Source: Xenorhabdus bovienii
GTDB lineage: Bacteria; Pseudomonadota; Gammaproteobacteria; Enterobacterales; Enterobacteriaceae
DNA length: 37,076 nt
Direction: 5' to 3'
Assembly (NCBI RefSeq): GCF_024721015.1
Contig: NZ_JANAIF010000040.1
Span: 1-37,076 of the forward strand
Shown: one piece after another, positions 8,610-17,026 of the stretch
How the letters are laid out: every line of letters begins with the position of its first letter
Position numbering within the stretch: the first letter of the stretch is position 1
Notes under the pieces: generated by a model
Seen by the model: the letters and a program-made list of their open reading frames with translations, nothing else
What the model was told of the DNA's origin: nothing
Databases searched by the model: none
Position numbers and translations under genes: made by a program

Positions 8610-10754
8610 TTACGCGTTTTCTTGTTGAGCCGCCTGAATCGCAGTCAGTGCAACGGTATAAATGATGTCATCAACCAATGCGCCACGGGACAGGTCGTTA
8701 ACTGGCTTGCGCATCCCTTGCAGCATTGGCCCGATGGAAACCAGATCCGCAGAACGCTGCACTGCTTTATAAGTGGTGTTACCGGTGTTCAGGTCTGGGA
8801 AAATGAACACAGTAGCCTGACCCGCCACGGGTGAGTTTGGCGCTTTGGATTTTGCTACGTCTGCCATGATAGCCGCGTCGTACTGCAATGGACCATCGAT
8901 GATCAGATCCGGGCGTTTTTCCTGTGCCAGACGCGTCGCTTCGCGAACTTTCTCTACATCGCTGCCCGCACCAGAGTTACCCGTGGAGTAGGAGATCATC
9001 GCAACGCGAGGATCGATGCCGAATGCTTTGGCTGAATCCGCAGATTGGATGGCGATTTCAGACAGTTGCTCTGCGGTTGGATCTGGGTTGATCGCACAGT
9101 CGCCGTAAACCAGTACTTGTTCTGGCAGTAACATGAAGAAGACAGAAGAAACCAGTGAGCTGTTTGGTGCTGTTTTAATTAACTGCAACGGTGGACGAAT
9201 GGTGTTCGCCGTGGTGTGAACTGCACCGGAAACCAGACCGTCAACTTCGCCTTGTTCCAGCATCAGCGTACCCAGAACAACGTTGTCTTCCAGTTGCTCA
9301 CGTGCCACAACTTCGGTCATGCCTTTGCTTTTACGCAGTTCAACCAGACGCGGAACGTAACGCTCGCGCACGGCGGCTGGGTTAACAAGTTCAACGCCCG
9401 CACCGAGTTCAACACCTTGAGCCGCAGCTACACGGCGGATTTCTTCCGGATCACCCAGCAGAATACATTCCGCAATGCCACGTTCAGCACAGATAGCCGC
9501 AGCTTTGACCGTACGTGGCTCGTCGCCTTCTGGCAGAACGATACGTTTGCCAGCCTGACGTGCCAATTCGGTCAGTTGATAACGGAATGCAGGTGGAGAC
9601 AGACGGTTTGGACGCTCAGAAGTGGCTGCCAGAGAATCGATCCACCCGCTGCTGATGTGCTGTGCAACGTAGTCTTGCAGTTTTTCGATACGCTCATGAT
9701 CATCCGCAGGAACTTCCAGGCTGAAGCTTTGCAGGTTCAGGGAGGTTTGCCAAGTGTTGGTTTTCACTGTGAAAACCGGCAGGCCAGTGCTGAATGCGCG
9801 TTCGCACAGTTCACGGATAGAATCATCAATAGCGTAGCCGCCGGTCAGCAGAACTGCACCTACGTCAACACCATTCATTGCGGCCAGACATGCCGTGATC
9901 AGCACGTCAGGACGGTCAGCAGAAGTGACCAGCAGGGAACCTGGACGGAAGTATTCCAGCATGTTAGGAATGCTGCGAGCACAGAAAGTCACCGATTTAA
10001 TACGACGGCTCTGAATGGCACCTTCGTTGATAATGTCTGCTTTCAGGTGTTTCGCCATGTCGATTGCACGGGTTGCGATCAGGTCGAAACTCCACGGAAT
10101 GCAACCGAGAATAGGGAGTGGGCTGTTTTTGAATACGGTTTTTGGATCGATGTAGGCAACGGTCGCTTTGGAGGCTTCGTCGAAGATTTCTGATAAATCT
10201 GGGCGAGTACGGCCTTGTTCATCAACAGGTGCATTCAGTTTGTTAACAATCACACCGATGATGTTCTGGTTTTTGATACCACCGTATTCTGCACGGCTCA
10301 GTTCAATCTGCTCTTTTAACTGTTCTGGAGAATGAGTGCCCAGTGCCGTGACAAACACGATTTCTGCATTCAGTGTTTTGGCAATTTCATAGTTCAGTGA
10401 CTGCGCAAATGGATGTTTACGAGTTGGCACCAAGCCTTCGATCAGAACCACTTCTGCATCTTTGGTGTTTGCGTGGTAACGAGCCACGATTTCTTCCATC
10501 AACACATCTTTCTGATTAGTGGTCAGCAGGGATTCCACATGTGCCATATCCAGTGGTTCAGCAGCGTGCATGCTGGAGTGAGAACGGATGATGGATGTGG
10601 TTTGATCTTGAGAACCAGTATGACGTGGCTGTGCGATAGGTTTGAAAACACTCAGGCGAACGCCTTTTCGCTCCATGGAGCGAATTACACCCAGGCTGAC
10701 ACTGGTTAAACCAACGCTGGTGCCAGTAGGGATCAACATAATTATGCGGGACAC
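8610..10754 (-). CDS. pta: Phosphate acetyltransferase Pta
   Basis: Pta interconverts acetyl-CoA plus phosphate and acetyl phosphate plus CoA. With AckA it runs acetate overflow and sets the acetyl-phosphate pool. The 714-residue protein has the long enterobacterial architecture: an N-terminal P-loop-like (dethiobiotin-synthetase/CobB-related) domain in about 1-200, a DRTGG-type domain around 215-330 (motif [11 protein letters not shown]), and the catalytic PTA_PTB domain from about 390 to the end ([35 protein letters not shown]). The length equals that of E. coli Pta. The start codon is GTG at 10754-10752, preceded on the minus strand by AGAGG with a five-base gap. This reproduces the GTG start of E. 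coli pta. The gene lies 162 bases downstream of ackA, and a hairpin sits in the gap. Confidence 0.97.
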   Translation of the reverse strand: MSRIIMLIPTGTSVGLTSVSLGVIRSMERKGVRLSVFKPIAQPRHTGSQDQTTSIIRSHSSMHAAEPLDMAHVESLLTTNQKDVLMEEIVARYHANTKDAEVVLIEGLVPTRKHPFAQSLNYEIAKTLNAEIVFVTALGTHSPEQLKEQIELSRAEYGGIKNQNIIGVIVNKLNAPVDEQGRTRPDLSEIFDEASKATVAYIDPKTVFKNSPLPILGCIPWSFDLIATRAIDMAKHLKADIINEGAIQSRRIKSVTFCARSIPNMLEYFRPGSLLVTSADRPDVLITACLAAMNGVDVGAVLLTGGYAIDDSIRELCERAFSTGLPVFTVKTNTWQTSLNLQSFSLEVPADDHERIEKLQDYVAQHISSGWIDSLAATSERPNRLSPPAFRYQLTELARQAGKRIVLPEGDEPRTVKAAAICAERGIAECILLGDPEEIRRVAAAQGVELGAGVELVNPAAVRERYVPRLVELRKSKGMTEVVAREQLEDNVVLGTLMLEQGEVDGLVSGAVHTTANTIRPPLQLIKTAPNSSLVSSVFFMLLPEQVLVYGDCAINPDPTAEQLSEIAIQSADSAKAFGIDPRVAMISYSTGNSGAGSDVEKVREATRLAQEKRPDLIIDGPLQYDAAIMADVAKSKAPNSPVAGQATVFIFPDLNTGNTTYKAVQRSADLVSIGPMLQGMRKPVNDLSRGALVDDIIYTVALTAIQAAQQENA

Positions 10755-10875
10755 GGAAACCTCTTTAACGGTTGCTCGTCAGTCAATCAACGTGACTCAA
10801 TGCTATATGAATAGACGAAAAATGAGTCAACGCAATAGATATCAATGAAATATTAATCAATGCATTCATGAATAG

Positions 10876-10902
10876 AGAACCGCCAGCATTGCTGGCGGTT
10901 CT
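10876..10902 (-). terminator. Hairpin between ackA and pta (possible attenuator)
   Basis: A perfect 12-bp GC-rich stem (10876-10887 with 10891-10902) has a 3-base loop and starts 14 bases after the ackA stop. No U-tract follows on the minus strand, so it is not a canonical terminator. It may give partial termination or protect the 3' end of ackA mRNA. Confidence 0.5.
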
Positions 10903-10916
10903 GGAAATCATATTAC

Positions 10917-12119
10917 TTATGCGGTCAGGCGCGCTGCATCCTGAGCGATCACCAATTCTTCATTGGTTGGGATCACCAGAGCAGGGCGGCTGTTATCAGT
11001 GGTGATAACGCCGGATTTGCCGAATCGGGCGGCAATATTACGCTCGTGATCATACTCGAAGCCCAGCAGAGCAACTTTTTTCACTGCCAGTTCACGAACT
11101 AGTGAGGAGTTTTCACCGATGCCGCCAGTAAAGATAATCGCATCCAGACGGCCTTCCATCAGTGCGCTGTATGCGCCGATGTATTTCGCCAGCCGGTGGC
11201 AGTAAACGTCCATTGCACGTTTAGCATCAGTTTTGGTTTCGTAGTTATCTTCTACATAACGGCAGTCGCTGGTGACTTCAGTCAGACCCAGGAAGCCAGA
11301 TTCTTTAGTCAGCAGAGTATTGATCTGATCAACGCTCATGCCCATTGCATCGTGCAGGTGGAATACGATAGCAGGATCGATGTCACCACTGCGAGTCCCC
11401 ATCACCAGACCTTCTAGTGGAGTCAGACCCATGGAAGTGTCAACACACTGACCGTTAACAATAGCAGAAACAGAACCACCATTGCCCAGATGGCAGGTGA
11501 TGACGTTCAGCTCTTCCACTGGCTTGTTCAGCATTTTGGCAGCTTCACGAGTAACATAGAAGTGGCTGGTGCCATGTGCGCCATAACGACGGATGCCATG
11601 CTCTTTGTACAAGTTGTATGGCAGAGCGTACAGGTACGCTTCTTCAGGCATAGTCTGGTGGAATGCAGTGTCAAATACTGCAATGTTTTTCTCAACCAGA
11701 TGAGGGAATCCTTTTTTCGCTTCTGCGATACCAATCAGGTGAGCAGGATTGTGCAGTGGTGCGAATGGGATAGCAGCTTCAATACCTTGGATCACTTCAT
11801 CAGTGATAACAACGGAAGAAGTGAACTTTTCACCGCCGTGAACGATACGATGGCCGATGGCTGAAATTTGCGCAGAAAGTTCTGGCTTTTCAGACAAAAT
11901 AGTATTAACAATAAAGTTCAATGCTTCACTGTGTGCTGCGCCGGCACCTAAAGCAGCTTCGTTTTTCGCGCCATCCATTTTCCATTTAATACGGGCTTCA
12001 GGCAGGGTAAAGCACTCTGCTAAACCAGAAAGATATTCTTCACCATTGGCAGGATTGATGATAGCGAATTTCAGGGAGGAGCTACCGCAGTTAAGAACCA
12101 GTACCAGCTTACTTGACAT
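10917..12119 (-). CDS. ackA: Acetate kinase AckA
   Basis: AckA converts acetyl phosphate and ADP to acetate and ATP, and the reverse. The 400 residues match the family. Motifs of the ASKHA fold are present: the N-terminal [21 protein letters not shown] near residues 91-99, [10 protein letters not shown], the LGNGGS and GTRSGDIDP loops, and [11 protein letters not shown] near the C-terminus. The start ATG (12119-12117) has only a weak AGGT-type ribosome site, resembling the E. coli ackA start. It is the promoter-proximal gene of ackA-pta and is transcribed away from yfbV. An ArcA-like direct repeat lies 59-73 bp upstream. Confidence 0.97.
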   Translation of the reverse strand: MSSKLVLVLNCGSSSLKFAIINPANGEEYLSGLAECFTLPEARIKWKMDGAKNEAALGAGAAHSEALNFIVNTILSEKPELSAQISAIGHRIVHGGEKFTSSVVITDEVIQGIEAAIPFAPLHNPAHLIGIAEAKKGFPHLVEKNIAVFDTAFHQTMPEEAYLYALPYNLYKEHGIRRYGAHGTSHFYVTREAAKMLNKPVEELNVITCHLGNGGSVSAIVNGQCVDTSMGLTPLEGLVMGTRSGDIDPAIVFHLHDAMGMSVDQINTLLTKESGFLGLTEVTSDCRYVEDNYETKTDAKRAMDVYCHRLAKYIGAYSALMEGRLDAIIFTGGIGENSSLVRELAVKKVALLGFEYDHERNIAARFGKSGVITTDNSRPALVIPTNEELVIAQDAARLTA

Positions 12120-12177
12120 GGAAATACCTATTATCTTGTTGTGATCTAATCTTGAATAAGAATAATGTTAAAAAATG

Positions 12178-12192
12178 AAACAATCTGTTAAC
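12178..12192 (-). promoter_or_regulatory. ArcA-like direct repeat upstream of ackA
   Basis: Read on the minus strand, this is GTTAACAGATTGTTT, that is GTTA-N7-GTTT with 11 bp centre to centre, the spacing of ArcA direct repeats. E. coli ackA-pta responds to ArcA and FNR, so a site here is reasonable. Short AT-rich sites arise by chance and no -10/-35 pair is fixed, so confidence is low. Confidence 0.25.
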
Positions 12193-12304
12193 AAACTGAA
12201 CCAACGTGTTGCGAAAAAGGGCAATTTTTCTGTTTTGCTACTGCAACAACATAAAAGTCTGTGTAGGATACCGTTTGCTAGCAATAAAGACAAAATATAC
12301 TTAA

Positions 12305-12318
12305 TAGTATTAATACTA
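12305..12318. promoter_or_regulatory. Perfect 14-bp palindrome upstream of yfbV
   Basis: TAGTATTAATACTA is a perfect palindrome with no spacer. It lies about 66 bp before the yfbV start in the divergent ackA/yfbV region. It could be an operator or part of a promoter. The low sequence complexity limits confidence. Confidence 0.25.
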
Positions 12319-12383
12319 CAAAAAAGATTTTATCTGTTGTAGAGATTTTTTAAAAATTATACCTTTAATTGATTGAGGTCATG

Positions 12384-12839
12384 ATGAATACGACGCCACC
12401 TGTCAACCAAGGTTGGTTTAAGAGAGTACAATTAGGGCAGCAATATTTGAAAACGTGGCCGCTGGAAAAACAGCTCGCGCCGGTTTTCCCTGAAAATCGC
12501 ATTATCAGAGCGACCCGTTTTGGCATTCGTTTTATGCCGCCGCTGGCAATCTTTACCTTGACGTGGCAAATTGCACTGGGTGGGCAATTGGAGCCATCTG
12601 TCGCAACCGCGCTGTTTGCCTGTAGTTTGCCGTTGCAGGGATTATGGTGGTTGGGAAAACGTGCAGCAACGCCTTTACCAGAAGGGCTGCTGAAATGGTT
12701 TTATGAAATTCGTGAGAAATTTGCCGAAGCGGGGATTGCCATGATGCCTGTGGAAAGCACACCAACCTACTTCTCGCTGGCTGAATTGCTTAAACGGGCA
12801 TTCAAGCAATTAGATAACGCTTTCCTTGATGATATTTGA
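12384..12839 (+). CDS. yfbV: Inner-membrane protein YfbV (UPF0208)
   Basis: YfbV is a small inner-membrane protein of the UPF0208 family. In E. coli it is needed, together with tid sites, to insulate the Ter macrodomain of the chromosome. Its biochemical activity is not known. The product is 151 residues with a conserved core [32 protein letters not shown] and two hydrophobic segments at about residues 45-65 and 71-90. It ends [11 protein letters not shown], as in E. coli. GAGG at 12375-12378 is two bases from a first ATG (12381) and five from a second (12384). I prefer 12384, and the alternative adds only one residue. The gene diverges from ackA, as in E. coli-type synteny. Confidence 0.92.
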   Translation: MNTTPPVNQGWFKRVQLGQQYLKTWPLEKQLAPVFPENRIIRATRFGIRFMPPLAIFTLTWQIALGGQLEPSVATALFACSLPLQGLWWLGKRAATPLPEGLLKWFYEIREKFAEAGIAMMPVESTPTYFSLAELLKRAFKQLDNAFLDDI

Positions 12840-12865
12840 ACCGTCAGATCCCCGCCCTGACGGTT
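12839..12865 (+). terminator. Hairpin after yfbV
   Basis: A perfect 9-bp stem (AACCGTCAG at 12839-12847 with 12857-12865) and 9-base loop begins at the last base of the yfbV stop codon. No good U-tract follows, so it is a probable but unproven terminator or mRNA 3' end. Confidence 0.5.
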
Positions 12866-12917
12866 GCTGAATCAATTAACTGATAAACCCCCTTTCAGAT
12901 CAATAAATGGTTGTTTT

Positions 12918-12944
12918 GCGCTACTCATAAAAAATGGGTAGTGC
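12918..12944 (+). promoter_or_regulatory. Leader hairpin upstream of yfbU
   Basis: GCGCTACTCAT (12918-12928) pairs over 11 positions, two of them G-U, with 12934-12944 around a five-A loop. It ends 44 bases before the yfbU ATG. No U-tract follows. If transcribed it would sit in the yfbU 5' leader. Its role is unknown. Confidence 0.3.
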
Positions 12945-12988
12945 GATGATGTGGTCAAGATAGATCCTTCTCTTTAAGGAATTCCACA

Positions 12989-13483
12989 ATGGAAATGACC
13001 CATGCACAACGCCTAATTCTCTCTAATCAATACAAAATCATGTCCATGCTGGAGCCTGAACATACGGAACGCTATCGTCGTTACCAGACAGTCATCGAAC
13101 GAGGCTTTGGGTTACAATTGCGTGAATTAGATCGTGATTTTGGTGAATTATCTGAAGAGACTTGTCGCCTTATTGTCAATATCATGGAAATGTATCATGC
13201 GCTGCACGTTTCATGGAGCAACCTGAAAGACAAGCAGGAGCTGGATGAGCGTCGCATGGTATTCTTGGGCTTTGATGCAGCCACTGAGCCGCACTATCTT
13301 GCCTATGTTCGTTTCATGGTGAATACAGAAGGACGCTATACTCATTTTGATTCCGGCAGTCATGGGTTTAACTTGCAGACGCCGATGTGGGATAAGTATC
13401 AGCGCATGTTGGCGTTATGGTTGTCCTGTCCTCGCCAATATCACCTGAGCACCGTTGAGATATGTCAGATTATTAACGCATGA
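12989..13483 (+). CDS. yfbU: YfbU family protein (UPF0304)
   Basis: This cytoplasmic protein belongs to the YfbU/UPF0304 family and has no established biochemical function. The 164 residues equal the E. coli length. Characteristic blocks are [18 protein letters not shown] at the N-terminus, [26 protein letters not shown], and MWHALHVSW-like MYHALHVSW. The ATG follows TAAGGA. It is followed 21 bases later by the GTG start of hxpA, so the two are probably co-transcribed. The family is predicted to be mostly alpha-helical, and no enzymatic motif is evident. Confidence 0.92.
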   Translation: MEMTHAQRLILSNQYKIMSMLEPEHTERYRRYQTVIERGFGLQLRELDRDFGELSEETCRLIVNIMEMYHALHVSWSNLKDKQELDERRMVFLGFDAATEPHYLAYVRFMVNTEGRYTHFDSGSHGFNLQTPMWDKYQRMLALWLSCPRQYHLSTVEICQIINA

Positions 13484-13504
13484 TTGCGTTTGGAGGAGTT
13501 GGGT

Positions 13505-14179
13505 GTGGTACTGAAATGCAGAGGTTTCTTATTCGATCTGGATGGCACGTTGATTGATTCATTACCGGTAGTTGAGCGTGCATGGTGCCAGTTTGCAGAT
13601 AAAATGAGCATCGATAGAGATGAAGTGTTGAGTTTTGTTCATGGTACTCCGGCCATGATATCACTACGTCATTTTATGCCTGATGCAAGTGAAGAGGAAA
13701 TCAATCGCACTTTTAAGTGGATTGAAAAAATCGAATCAGAAGATACAGAAGGAGTTACTGCCTTACCCGGTGCGGTTGCGCTGATTGATAAACTCAATGC
13801 GTTGGACATTCCGTGGGCGATAGTGACTTCGTGTACGGTTCCCCTTGCTTCTGTCCGCCATAAAGTGGCGGAGTTGCCTGAACCCGCTCATTGGGTTACT
13901 GCTGAGAGTGTCAAAAATGGGAAACCAAACCCTGAGCCTTATCTGCTGGGAGCCAGTATGCTGGGGCTGCCGCCAGAGGAGTGTGTGGTTTTTGAAGATG
14001 CTGCTGCTGGTATTCATGCTGGTTTGGATGCTGGCTGTCAGGTGGTGGTTGTCCATAATGCGCCGGGTATTCCACGTCGTGATGAACTTCATCTTGTGCT
14101 CAATAATCTGGAAGACATTGAAATTAGCAAATCTGGCGGTTATGTAACAATTTATGCCTCAAATGAGGAAAATTGTTGA
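13505..14179 (+). CDS. hxpA: Hexitol/sugar phosphatase HxpA (YfbT), HAD family
   Basis: This HAD-superfamily (subfamily IA) phosphatase removes phosphate from small sugar phosphates. The E. coli relative HxpA/YfbT acts on hexitol and related phosphates. HAD motifs are intact: FDLDGTLIDS with nucleophile Asp11 and Asp13, VTSC (motif II), KPNPEPY (motif III lysine), and VFEDAAAG (motif IV). The start chosen is GTG at 13505, six bases after an excellent GGAGGAG (13492-13498). It gives 224 residues beginning MVLKCRGFLFDLDG. Extending upstream to the yfbU stop would put the ribosome site inside the coding region. The gene follows yfbU and precedes yfbS. Confidence 0.9.
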   Translation: MVLKCRGFLFDLDGTLIDSLPVVERAWCQFADKMSIDRDEVLSFVHGTPAMISLRHFMPDASEEEINRTFKWIEKIESEDTEGVTALPGAVALIDKLNALDIPWAIVTSCTVPLASVRHKVAELPEPAHWVTAESVKNGKPNPEPYLLGASMLGLPPEECVVFEDAAAGIHAGLDAGCQVVVVHNAPGIPRRDELHLVLNNLEDIEISKSGGYVTIYASNEENC

Positions 14180-14229
14180 TCTTAACGAGGGATTTATCCT
14201 GAGAAAAATGGTCTACTTACGCGCTTAAT

Positions 14230-14280
14230 GCCTATACCGATAGGCTCTTGATAACGCCCAATCTGCCTATCGGCAGATTG
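14230..14280 (+). promoter_or_regulatory. Competing hairpins between hxpA and yfbS
   Basis: Three stems share bases. Stem A pairs GCCTAT (14230-14235) with ATAGGC (14240-14245). Stem B pairs CCGATAGGC (14237-14245) with GCCTATCGG (14265-14273). Stem C pairs CAATCTGCC (14259-14267) with GGCAGATTG (14272-14280). Stem B excludes both A and C. Stem C is the likeliest hxpA 3' hairpin but lacks a U-tract. The arrangement could be an attenuator, an mRNA end, or a decayed repeat. Confidence 0.4.
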
Positions 14281-14341
14281 GTATTGCTGATGGGATATTC
14301 CTTAAGGTATAGCTGATTAGATACTGTTGATAGAGGCCATA

Positions 14342-16171
14342 TTGAATAGCGAACTGTTGTGGGTATTGACCCTGCTATTAGTAGCCATTGTTCTTTTCAC
14401 CACCAATAAAGTCAGAATGGATGTTGTGGCGTTATTGGTGATTATCGCATTTGTCCTGAGTGGTACGCTCTCCCTGAATGAAGCCACCATCGGTTTCAGT
14501 GATCCGAATGTCTTGTTGATTGCTGCTCTGTTTGTCATTGGCGAAGGGCTAGTGAGGACAGGCGTTGCCTACCAGATGGGGGATTGGCTGGTTCGTGTTG
14601 CCGGTAGAAGTGAAACCAAAATGCTGGCTCTGCTGATGCTGTCAGTTGCCGGGCTGGGGGCTTTCATGAGCTCCACGGGGATTGTGGCTATCTTTATTCC
14701 TGTTGTCCTGAGTGTCGCCGCTAGAGTGAAAACCTCTCCAGGCCGGCTGATGATGCCGTTGGGTTTTGCTGGTTTGATCAGTGGCATGATGACGCTGGTC
14801 GCAACACCACCCAATATGGTGGTCAATAGTGAATTGGTGCGTGAAGGTCTGCGGGGCTTTGACTTTTTTTCCATTACGCCGATAGGTATTTTAGTGTTGC
14901 TGGCGGGAATTGTTTACATGCTTGTTACCCGTCGTTGGCTAGGTGTGAAAACGCCTCAGAAACTGGACGAACGTTACCATCGTACGTTCCGTGATTTGAT
15001 CCGCGACTATAAATTAGCTGGCCGTGCCCGCCGTCTTACTGTCCGCGAAGGTTCCCCATTGATTGGCCGTGCGCTGGATGAATTGAGTCTGCGCGCCCAC
15101 TATGGTGCCAATGTGATTGGTATTGAACGCTGGAGGAAGTTTCGTCGGGTGATGGTAGCGGCCACCGGCGAAACTGAGTTACATCAGCAGGATGTGCTGC
15201 TGGTGGATATGTCCGATAGCGATGTGGATCTGCGAGAATTTTGCAGCGAGCAACGGTTAGAGCCGATGATATTGCGCGGGGAATATTTTTCGGAACAGTC
15301 CCGTGATGTGGGAATGGCCGAAGTTTCTGTGATCCCTGAATCAGAACTATTGGGGAAATCGTTGCGTGATATGAAATTTCGCACACGTTATGGTCTCAAC
15401 GTGGTGGGGATTCGTCGTAGCGGTAAAGCCATTGTTGACAAATTAGTCGATGAACCTGTACACCTTGGTGACATCTTACTGGTGATTGGCGACTGGAAAC
15501 TGATTCGTGCATTGAAAACCAAAACACCTGATTTCATTGTGCTGAACCTGCCCGTTGAAGTGGAAAGTGCCGCTCCCGCAGCATCACAGGCACCTCATGC
15601 TCTGTTTTGCCTTGCCCTGATGGTGGCGATGATGCTGACCAATGAAATTCCCAATTTTGTTGCTGCCTTGATTGCCTGCCTGCTGATGGGAAAATTTCGC
15701 TGTATCGATATGGAAAGCGCCTATCGTGCCATTCACTGGCCGAGCATCATTTTGATTGTCGGGATGATGCCTTTTGCTCTAGCACTACAGAAAACGGGCG
15801 GTATTGATTTAATTGTTAAAGGCTTGATGGATATTGCCGGCAACATGGGGCCACGGGTGATGCTGTTGTGCCTGTTTGTACTCTGTGCGCTGATCGGGTT
15901 GTTTATTTCCAATACAGCAACTGCCGTATTGATGGCGCCGATTGCTATTGCTGCGGCGAAACAGATGTCTGTTTCACCCTTGCCCTTTGCTATGATTATT
16001 GGTGTTGCGGCTTCGGCTGCGTTTATGACGCCTGTTTCATCTCCCGTCAATACGCTGATACTGGGGCCTGGTGGATATCGATTTGTTGATTTCCTGAAAC
16101 TTGGCGTACCTTTTACGCTGATCGTCATGGGGATTAGTGTGGCGATGATCCCGATACTTTTTCCATTCTGA
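14342..16171 (+). CDS. yfbS: Putative DASS/ArsB-NhaD-type transporter YfbS with TrkA-C domains
   Basis: This is an inner-membrane protein of the SLC13/DASS-like ion transporter superfamily. Its substrate is uncharacterised. Several hydrophobic segments lie in the first 200 residues. Two RCK_C/TrkA_C regulatory domains follow (about 215-295 with [23 protein letters not shown], and about 300-385 with [22 protein letters not shown]). A second membrane block runs from about 415 to the end. Conserved loops include [27 protein letters not shown] and [14 protein letters not shown]. The start is TTG at 14342, five bases after AGAGG (14332-14336). It gives 609 residues beginning MNSELLWV, aligned with E. 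coli MNGELIWV (610 aa). An upstream TTG at 14327 lacks a suitable ribosome site. Confidence 0.92.
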   Translation: MNSELLWVLTLLLVAIVLFTTNKVRMDVVALLVIIAFVLSGTLSLNEATIGFSDPNVLLIAALFVIGEGLVRTGVAYQMGDWLVRVAGRSETKMLALLMLSVAGLGAFMSSTGIVAIFIPVVLSVAARVKTSPGRLMMPLGFAGLISGMMTLVATPPNMVVNSELVREGLRGFDFFSITPIGILVLLAGIVYMLVTRRWLGVKTPQKLDERYHRTFRDLIRDYKLAGRARRLTVREGSPLIGRALDELSLRAHYGANVIGIERWRKFRRVMVAATGETELHQQDVLLVDMSDSDVDLREFCSEQRLEPMILRGEYFSEQSRDVGMAEVSVIPESELLGKSLRDMKFRTRYGLNVVGIRRSGKAIVDKLVDEPVHLGDILLVIGDWKLIRALKTKTPDFIVLNLPVEVESAAPAASQAPHALFCLALMVAMMLTNEIPNFVAALIACLLMGKFRCIDMESAYRAIHWPSIILIVGMMPFALALQKTGGIDLIVKGLMDIAGNMGPRVMLLCLFVLCALIGLFISNTATAVLMAPIAIAAAKQMSVSPLPFAMIIGVAASAAFMTPVSSPVNTLILGPGGYRFVDFLKLGVPFTLIVMGISVAMIPILFPF

Positions 16172-16221
16172 TCTTTTTCCCAATCTACTGTTTCAGGGAT
16201 TTCAGTTGGCTAAGTTTAAAT

Positions 16222-16252
16222 AATGCAGCTTCCGCATCAAGGAAGCTGCATT
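16222..16252. terminator. Hairpin terminator between converging yfbS and yfbR
   Basis: A perfect 12-bp stem (AATGCAGCTTCC at 16222-16233 with 16241-16252) has a 7-base loop and sits between yfbS (ends 16171) and yfbR (ends 16257). It has a modest U-rich run on the minus strand and little on the plus strand. It most likely terminates yfbR and may help with yfbS. Confidence 0.65.
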
Positions 16253-16256
16253 GTGG

Positions 16257-16838
16257 TTACAGGCTGATTTCATCAAGGGAAAGACTGAAACTTGGCACAA
16301 ACACTGTCAGAAAATAATCCATCTCTTCACTGTGGCGTTCGGCCAATGTTTTTTCCAATCGTGATTTGGCCTGATTGAATTCAGCATTGCCAGCCGATAG
16401 CTCTTCCAGACATTTCAAATAAGCACATAACGCATCGGCCTGTTTGACAATGGCAGTTTCTTCATCCGTGTGAAGCTGATCATCCAAAATAGAGCGAAAA
16501 TCATCCTGTAATTCAGAAGGCAGCATAGCCAATAATTTATGTTGGGCGATTTTTTCTATTTTTTTGTATTCGTGGGCAATTTGGGGATTGTAATATTTAA
16601 TTGGAGTAGGCAGATCTCCGGTGATGACTTCGCTGGCATCATGGTACATGGCCAGCAGGGCGATCCGTTCGGCATTGGTACTGCCGTTGAATTTACGGTT
16701 TTTGATCACCGCCAGTGCGTGGGCGACAAAAGCGACTTGCAAACTGTGCTCTGAAACATTTTCTGTACGCACATTTCGCATGAGAGGCCAGCGATTGATC
16801 AACTTCAGGCGAGATAACTGGGCGAAAAAATGACTCAT
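16257..16838 (-). CDS. yfbR: 5'-deoxynucleotidase YfbR
   Basis: YfbR is an HD-domain phosphohydrolase that dephosphorylates deoxyribonucleoside 5'-monophosphates and takes part in dCTP-to-dTTP salvage. It needs a divalent metal ion. The HD metal-binding set is present: His31 in SEHSLQ, His66-Asp67 in MYHDASEV, and a later Asp in [10 protein letters not shown]. The substrate residues Arg16 and Trp17 (NRWP) and GDLPTP are also seen. The start ATG at 16838-16836 gives 193 residues beginning [19 protein letters not shown], matching the E. coli N-terminus (199 aa). The frame is open up to 16976, but those 46 residues are unlike the family and are not included. It lies downstream of alaA on the same strand. 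Confidence 0.94.
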   Translation of the reverse strand: MSHFFAQLSRLKLINRWPLMRNVRTENVSEHSLQVAFVAHALAVIKNRKFNGSTNAERIALLAMYHDASEVITGDLPTPIKYYNPQIAHEYKKIEKIAQHKLLAMLPSELQDDFRSILDDQLHTDEETAIVKQADALCAYLKCLEELSAGNAEFNQAKSRLEKTLAERHSEEMDYFLTVFVPSFSLSLDEISL

Positions 16839-16980
16839 AATTTTCTCTTGCTGCGGGACAATGTGATTAATTGTGGGCGGAGCCAGGGTGGAAGTAAACC
16901 CATTAGGAGCCAAAATAAGTTGTGAAAGGCAATTGGAATCTGTACTGAATGAGAATGTGGGGGATATGTGTGGCATAGAG

Positions 16981-17007
16981 ATATTAGAGCTGTTTAGGCT
17001 CTAATAT
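16981..17007 (-). terminator. Hairpin after alaA
   Basis: A perfect 10-bp stem (ATATTAGAGC at 16981-16990 with 16998-17007) and 7-base loop begins 20 bases beyond the alaA stop. The following minus-strand bases are only weakly U-rich. It could terminate alaA or reduce read-through into yfbR. Confidence 0.5.
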
Positions 17008-17026
17008 TCACGCAGGATGGTTATGC

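Noticed and set aside
9216..10193. Long open frame on the plus strand opposite pta (325 codons)
   Set aside because: It is antisense to a fully conserved pta. It is rich in Cys, His, Phe and Asn in an implausible mix, and codon bias of the real gene explains the lack of stops.
16839..16976. 46-residue N-terminal extension of YfbR
   Set aside because: The extension is unlike the family. The ATG at 16838 reproduces the conserved N-terminus, and the extension runs nearly into the alaA hairpin.
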